From: CALWZE01 sp036644375
Lineage (GTDB): Bacteria > Bacillota > Clostridia > Oscillospirales > Ruminococcaceae
Length of the DNA: 64,000 nucleotides
Assembly: GCA_036644375.1 (NCBI GenBank)
Contig: JAVXQD010000001.1
Location: 88,704-152,703, forward strand
Reading direction: 5' to 3'
In this document: positions 59,760 to 64,000 of the stretch, one piece after another
How the letters are laid out: every line of letters starts with the position of its first letter
Numbering within the stretch: position 1 is the stretch's first letter
Made by a program: the position numbers and the translations under genes
The notes under the pieces: model-generated
Database searches by the model: none
Told to the model about the DNA's origin: nothing
What the model saw: only the letters and a program-made list of their open reading frames with translations

Positions 59760-62090
59760 ATGTTCAAAACCATCAAAAAGCGCGACGGGCGTGAGGTCGA
59801 CTATTCGCTGGAGAAAATATCATCGGCGATATTCAAGGCCATGCAGGCGGCGGGCAGAAACAACAGGGACGAATGCGACCGTCTTGCGCATATTGTCGAG
59901 CAGCGGCTGTTTGACAATATGGGAAATGAGTCTCCGAATGTTGAGGACATTCAAGATATGGTCGAAAACGTCCTAATGGACAACGGATATGCCTTTGTCG
60001 CAAAAAAATATATTCTGTATCGCTCTAATCGCACCCGCGCAAGAGAAATGAACACCCGTCTGATGAAAATTTACGATGAGCTGACTTTTTCCGATGCCGA
60101 CGACAGCGACATGAAGCGGGACAATGCCAATATCGACGGTGATACGGCGATGGGAGTCATGCTAAAGTACGGTTCCGAGGGTGCAAAGGACTATTACAGC
60201 AAATATATTCTGACTGAAAAACAGGCGGCAGCTCATCGCGACGGAGATATTCATATTCATGATATGGATTTTTACACGCTGACCACTACCTGCTGCCAGA
60301 TTGACCTGCTAAAGCTGTTCAAGGGCGGATTTTCAACAGGTCACGGATATCTGCGCGAGCCTAACGATATCAAAAGTTATGCTGCGCTTGCATGTATTGC
60401 AATCCAGAGCAACCAAAATGACCAACACGGCGGACAGAGTATTCCCGCGTTTGATTATGGCCTTGCGCCCGGCGTTGTAAAGACGTATAAGCGCCTGTAT
60501 GGAATGAATCTCGCTAAGGCGCTCTCTATAGAGACAGACAGGGAAATTGAATATAAAGACACGATAAAGCCCATGCTCGCGAAGCTCGAGGAAAATGGCC
60601 TTATTCCGCGCCTTGATCAGATGACAAAGGAATTTTACAAGGCGGAGGCAGACGAGCTTAAAAAGCTTGATTTGGCAAAGGAAGTAATTGAAAAGGCTCA
60701 GAAGCTGGCGACGAAATATGCAAAGGAAGAGACCGAACGCGACACATATCAGGCAATGGAGGCGGTGATTCACAACCTTAACACAATGCACAGCCGCGCC
60801 GGCGCACAGACACCGTTCAGCTCAATCAACTACGGAACCGATATAAGCCCGGAGGGCAGACTTATTTCAAAAAGCGTCCTGCTTGCGACCGAGTCCGGAT
60901 TGGGCGCGGGGGAAACCGCGATTTTCCCGATTCATATTTTTAAGGTCAAAGAGGGCGTGAGCTATAACCCCGAAGACCCGAACTACGATTTGTTTAAACT
61001 TGCATGCAGAGTTTCTGCAAAGCGCCTGTTTCCGAACTTCGGATTTATCGATGCACCGTTCAATCTCAAATATTACAAGCCCGGTCACCCCGAAACCGAG
61101 GTTACCTATATGGGGTGCAGGACGCGTGTCATGGCCAATAACTATGACCCCGACCGCGAGATTGCTTACGGACGCGGCAATCTCAGCTTCACCTCAATCA
61201 ATCTTCCGAGAATTGCAATAAAGAGTCATGGCGACCTTGAGACCTTTTTTGAAAGCCTTGAGGACAAGATGAATCTTGTGTGTGAACAGCTTCTTGACCG
61301 CTTTGAAATTCAGCGCCACAAAAAGGTCTACAACTTTCCGTTCCTGATGGGGCAGGGAGTTTGGCTTGACAGTGAAAAGCTGGGACCCAACGATGAGATA
61401 GGCGAGATACTGAAGCACGGAACACTGTCTGTCGGATTTATCGGTCTCGCCGAAACGCTTGTTGCGCTGGTCGGAAAACATCAGGGCGAGGACGTGAACG
61501 CGCGCAATTTGGGCCTTGAAATAGTTGGCTTTATGCGCGACTATGTCGATAGAAAAAGCAAAGAGACAGGGCTTAACTTCACGCTTCTTGCGACACCCGC
61601 AGAGGGCTTGTCAGGCCGTTTTGTCAGGATAGACAAGGAAAAATTCGGGGTGATAAAGGGAGTAACAGACCGCGAATATTACACTAACAGCTTCCATGTG
61701 CCTGTATATTATCCAATCTCGGCATATGACAAGATAAAGATTGAGGCGCCATATCATGCGCTTACAAATGCGGGGCACATTTCATATGTTGAGCTGGACG
61801 GTGATACGGCTCAGAACATAGAGGCATTTGAAAAGATAGTGCGTTTTATGAAAGAGTCCGGAATCGGATACGGCTCAATCAACCATCCCGTAGATCGCGA
61901 CCCGTCCTGCGGATACAATGGAATCATCGGGGACGAGTGCCCTAAATGTCACCGCCATGAAAATGAAGGAGAGGTCGGCTTTGAGCGTATCCGCCGTATT
62001 ACCGGGTATCTTGTCGGAACGCTTGACCGGTTCAATGACGCGAAGCGCGCCGAAGAGCACGACCGAATAAAGCATGATGTCAACGCTTAA
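59760..62090 (+). CDS. nrdD: Anaerobic (class III) ribonucleoside triphosphate reductase
   Basis: Makes dNTPs from NTPs using a glycyl radical; works only without oxygen. 776 residues: N-terminal ATP-cone (KKRDGREVDYSLEKISSAIFKAM) for allosteric control, long catalytic barrel (DGDIHIHDMDFY, TGHGYLREP, GGQSIPAFDYGLAPGV), zinc site near the end (SCGYNG...CPKCH) and the glycyl-radical motif RRITGYLVG. GGAGG before the ATG. Overlaps nrdG by 17 bases. Confidence 0.97.
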   Translation: MFKTIKKRDGREVDYSLEKISSAIFKAMQAAGRNNRDECDRLAHIVEQRLFDNMGNESPNVEDIQDMVENVLMDNGYAFVAKKYILYRSNRTRAREMNTRLMKIYDELTFSDADDSDMKRDNANIDGDTAMGVMLKYGSEGAKDYYSKYILTEKQAAAHRDGDIHIHDMDFYTLTTTCCQIDLLKLFKGGFSTGHGYLREPNDIKSYAALACIAIQSNQNDQHGGQSIPAFDYGLAPGVVKTYKRLYGMNLAKALSIETDREIEYKDTIKPMLAKLEENGLIPRLDQMTKEFYKAEADELKKLDLAKEVIEKAQKLATKYAKEETERDTYQAMEAVIHNLNTMHSRAGAQTPFSSINYGTDISPEGRLISKSVLLATESGLGAGETAIFPIHIFKVKEGVSYNPEDPNYDLFKLACRVSAKRLFPNFGFIDAPFNLKYYKPGHPETEVTYMGCRTRVMANNYDPDREIAYGRGNLSFTSINLPRIAIKSHGDLETFFESLEDKMNLVCEQLLDRFEIQRHKKVYNFPFLMGQGVWLDSEKLGPNDEIGEILKHGTLSVGFIGLAETLVALVGKHQGEDVNARNLGLEIVGFMRDYVDRKSKETGLNFTLLATPAEGLSGRFVRIDKEKFGVIKGVTDREYYTNSFHVPVYYPISAYDKIKIEAPYHALTNAGHISYVELDGDTAQNIEAFEKIVRFMKESGIGYGSINHPVDRDPSCGYNGIIGDECPKCHRHENEGEVGFERIRRITGYLVGTLDRFNDAKRAEEHDRIKHDVNA

Positions 62091-62589
62091 AATCGCGGGA
62101 ATAGTCGGAGATTCGATAACCGACGGGCCGGGAATCCGAACTGCGGTGTTCGTACAGGGCTGTCCTCACAAATGTGAGGGCTGCCACAACCCGCAAAGCC
62201 ATGATTTTAATGGCGGAACAGAGATGGATGTTGACGAAATATTTAAGAAGATTGAACAAAATCCATTGCTTTCGGGTGTGACTTTTTCGGGCGGAGAGCC
62301 TTTTTGTCAGGCGGGCGGACTTGCTGAACTCGGCAAAAAGGTGAAATCACTTGGGCTTGAAATTGCAATATATACCGGATATACCTTTGAACAGCTGATG
62401 AGCGGGAATGACCCCGACCGCATGGAACTTTTGTCGCTTTGCGATATTCTTGTCGACGGGCGGTTTATACTCGCGCAGAGAAGCCTTGACCTGAAATTCA
62501 AAGGCTCGAAAAATCAGCGAACTATAGATGTGCAGCGCAGTCTCGAGACGGGTGAAGCGGTGCTTGATAATACCGAGCGTTGGACATAA
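62074..62589 (+). CDS. nrdG: Anaerobic ribonucleotide reductase activating protein
   Basis: Radical-SAM enzyme that installs the glycyl radical on NrdD. 171 residues with the 4Fe-4S motif CPHKCEGCHN, TFSGGEPFCQ and IYTGYTFEQL. Start at 62074 or the next Met at 62077, within the end of nrdD. Confidence 0.96.
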   Translation: MMSTLKIAGIVGDSITDGPGIRTAVFVQGCPHKCEGCHNPQSHDFNGGTEMDVDEIFKKIEQNPLLSGVTFSGGEPFCQAGGLAELGKKVKSLGLEIAIYTGYTFEQLMSGNDPDRMELLSLCDILVDGRFILAQRSLDLKFKGSKNQRTIDVQRSLETGEAVLDNTERWT

Positions 62590-62636
62590 ATCTATAATTG
62601 CATTAATGCAATCAGCGGGACAGATTAATAATTGGG

Positions 62637-62666
62637 CAGGGGCCGGCGGATACGTCGGTCCCTGTT
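62637..62666 (+). other. Hairpin after nrdG
   Basis: CAGGGgCCGGC / GTCGGtCCCTG without a T-run. It may mark the end of the nrdDG transcript. Confidence 0.4.
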
Positions 62667-62771
62667 GTGCTGATAGGGGCTATTTGTTTGAAAAATAATG
62701 AGCTTCGATTATGAGTCGGACAGTGCTTGGGCACATATAATTGTAAATAAAAACATGGAGGGATGGTTTTC

Positions 62772-63731
62772 ATGAAAATGGTTGCGCTTGATGAACACGC
62801 GGAGACGTTAGGCGGCATATCATGGGAAAAAATGAGCGGACTCGGCAATCTTGTCCTGAATGAACGCTGCACTGCGGACGAGGTTGACGCGCTGATAAGC
62901 GATGCGGATATTATATTTACGACAAAGATTCCGATAACTTCGGAAAACATGCAGAGGGCAAAGAACCTAAAGCTCATACAGGCAATGGCCACAGGATATA
63001 ATATAATTGATATTGATGCCGCAGCCAAACTCGGAATTGCCGTGTGTAACGTGCCGTCATACAGCACTGAGCCTGTAGCCCAGCACACCTTTTCACTGAT
63101 TCTTGAGCTGTGCAACCATGTCGGAGGCTACAGCTCTGACGCTAAATCCGGACGTTGGGCAAAGAGTCCGGATTTCTCATATATTGACTATCCGCTTACC
63201 GAGCTTTACGGAAAAACCATCGGAATAATCGGCTACGGGGCAATAGGCAGGCGTGTGGGGGAAATTGCAAATGCTTTTGGAATGAGGGTTCTATATACAA
63301 AGAGAACAAAGCCGGATAATGAAAAAAATGGAGCGAGGTATGCAGAGCTGAGTGAGCTGCTTGCAAAAAGCGATATAATATCACTTAACTGCGCGCTCAC
63401 AGCCGACACGAATAAACTGATAAACAAGACAAGTATAGCGGCGATGAAAAAAGGTGCGATGGTTGTCAATACCGCTCGCGGTGGCATTGTGGATGAGACG
63501 GCGCTTGCAAGTGCATTAAATTCAGGATATCTTGCGGGGGCTGCTGTCGATGTTCTGAGCACCGAACCGCCTCAAGAGGATAATCCGCTTCTCAGAGCGA
63601 ACAATTGCATCGTCACTCCGCATATCGCATGGGCGACATTGGATTCGCGCCGGCGATTGATGGATATCGCAACGGAAAATGTCAGAGCGTTTATTGAGGG
63701 AAATCCGAGAAATGTTGTCAACGGATTATAG
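62772..63731 (+). CDS. D-isomer-specific 2-hydroxyacid dehydrogenase
   Basis: 319 residues from the ATG at 62772, nine bases after GGAGGG; the ATG at 62763 touches that site. NAD-binding GIIGYGAIGRRVG, catalytic Arg in VVNTARGGIVDE, Glu in LSTEPPQEDNPL and His in TPHIAWAT. Nearest types are glycerate/hydroxypyruvate reductases, but the substrate is not certain. Transcribed alone. Confidence 0.92.
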   Translation: MKMVALDEHAETLGGISWEKMSGLGNLVLNERCTADEVDALISDADIIFTTKIPITSENMQRAKNLKLIQAMATGYNIIDIDAAAKLGIAVCNVPSYSTEPVAQHTFSLILELCNHVGGYSSDAKSGRWAKSPDFSYIDYPLTELYGKTIGIIGYGAIGRRVGEIANAFGMRVLYTKRTKPDNEKNGARYAELSELLAKSDIISLNCALTADTNKLINKTSIAAMKKGAMVVNTARGGIVDETALASALNSGYLAGAAVDVLSTEPPQEDNPLLRANNCIVTPHIAWATLDSRRRLMDIATENVRAFIEGNPRNVVNGL

Positions 63732-63932
63732 GGATTGTATTCCGATTCATTGTGTTACGAGATATGGTCGGTCAGCCTTGTGGATTAAATGCAGAACAAT
63801 CTGCCGAGACAAACGTTATCATTCGCGCTTTTTTACCTTGGGTTATACAGCCGCTTTAATATGTATATAAAGGGAAAAGAGGAAAGGAGATGCAACACGC
63901 ACGGGTAGGTTGTAAAAAGGGAAAAAAAGGAG

Positions 63933-63961
63933 TTGACAAAGGGGGATAAAGTCTATATAAT
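63933..63961 (+). promoter_or_regulatory. Consensus promoter directed out of the window
   Basis: TTGACA, 17-base spacer, TATAAT, with a purine-rich stretch upstream. No ORF starts within the remaining bases. The strength suggests a stable RNA operon or a highly expressed gene just outside the window (inference). The 200 bases before it hold no gene. Confidence 0.75.
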
Positions 63962-64000
63962 CAGTCATGCACCTCAGACGAGGGGCGGACAAAAGAAGAA

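Noticed and set aside
1..64000. CRISPR array, tRNA, rRNA, insertion sequence, prophage or integron
   Set aside because: No regularly spaced repeats, tRNA-like folds, transposase, integrase or phage structural genes were recognised on either strand.

Overview
The window looks like chromosomal DNA of a strictly anaerobic, Gram-positive Clostridia-type Firmicute, possibly Oscillospirales-like; the genus cannot be read from the sequence. The grounds are AGGAGG-type ribosome binding sites with some TTG and GTG starts, a class B sortase, LicT/PTS regulation, a Rex-type adhE, an oxygen-sensitive class III ribonucleotide reductase, Rnf genes, DapL-type lysine/DAP synthesis and an oxygen-labile two-subunit fumarase. 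I saw no tRNA, rRNA, CRISPR array, insertion sequence or phage gene, and the gene order looks stable.

Layout. 0-8 kb: a GGDEF/EAL protein cut by the window edge, a PP2C phosphatase, a class B sortase, an MscS channel, a phosphoribosyltransferase, a degenerate Fic-fold protein and a membrane-anchored GH25 muramidase. 8-12.7 kb: a regulator with two GntR-type DNA-binding domains, an alpha/beta hydrolase, a TIM-barrel-like protein and CutC. 12.8-18.3 kb (minus strand): a complete GlcNAc operon made of a LicT-type antiterminator, EIIA, a dedicated HPr, EIICB, NagB and NagA. It starts at a consensus promoter followed by a ribonucleic antiterminator overlapping a terminator. 18.4-22 kb: AdhE and a small phosphotransferase, behind two Rex-type operators. 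22-31.7 kb: a predicted 41-aa gene, a lipoprotein, an SDR epimerase, a P2A-type Ca2+/Mn2+ ATPase behind a yybP-ykoY-like riboswitch, an amidohydrolase without its catalytic barrel, an AI-2E family permease and a large secreted multidomain protein.

32.2-39.9 kb is the most interesting block. NusG-domain-II and Gx-transporter genes (EetA/EetB-like), a DUF1622 membrane protein, a PplA-like double-repeat lipoprotein and an exported ApbE flavin transferase run directly into rnfC-D-G-E-A, with no rnfB before the terminator. This looks like a flavin-based trans-membrane electron-transfer system that joins parts of Listeria-type extracellular electron transfer to an RnfB-less Rnf core.

40-49 kb: LrgAB, a two-subunit fumarase, an EEP-family hydrolase, a sirtuin, and a membrane-stress cluster (PspA, a YdjG-like zinc-ribbon protein, a YdjI-like SPFH protein) with a divergent zinc-ribbon membrane protein. 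49-54 kb: a PatB/MalY aminotransferase and an ECF sigma/anti-sigma operon. That operon continues into three small membrane-protein genes, one of them a 45-aa ORF overlapping both neighbours; DUF4190 and DUF2752 membrane proteins lie beside it. 54-64 kb: dapL, dapF, an MBL-fold hydrolase, HflX, a small membrane protein, nrdD-nrdG behind a TTGACA/TATAAT promoter with an NrdR-like box, a 2-hydroxyacid dehydrogenase, and a strong promoter pointing out of the window.

All calls come from reading motifs and gene context; no database search was possible.
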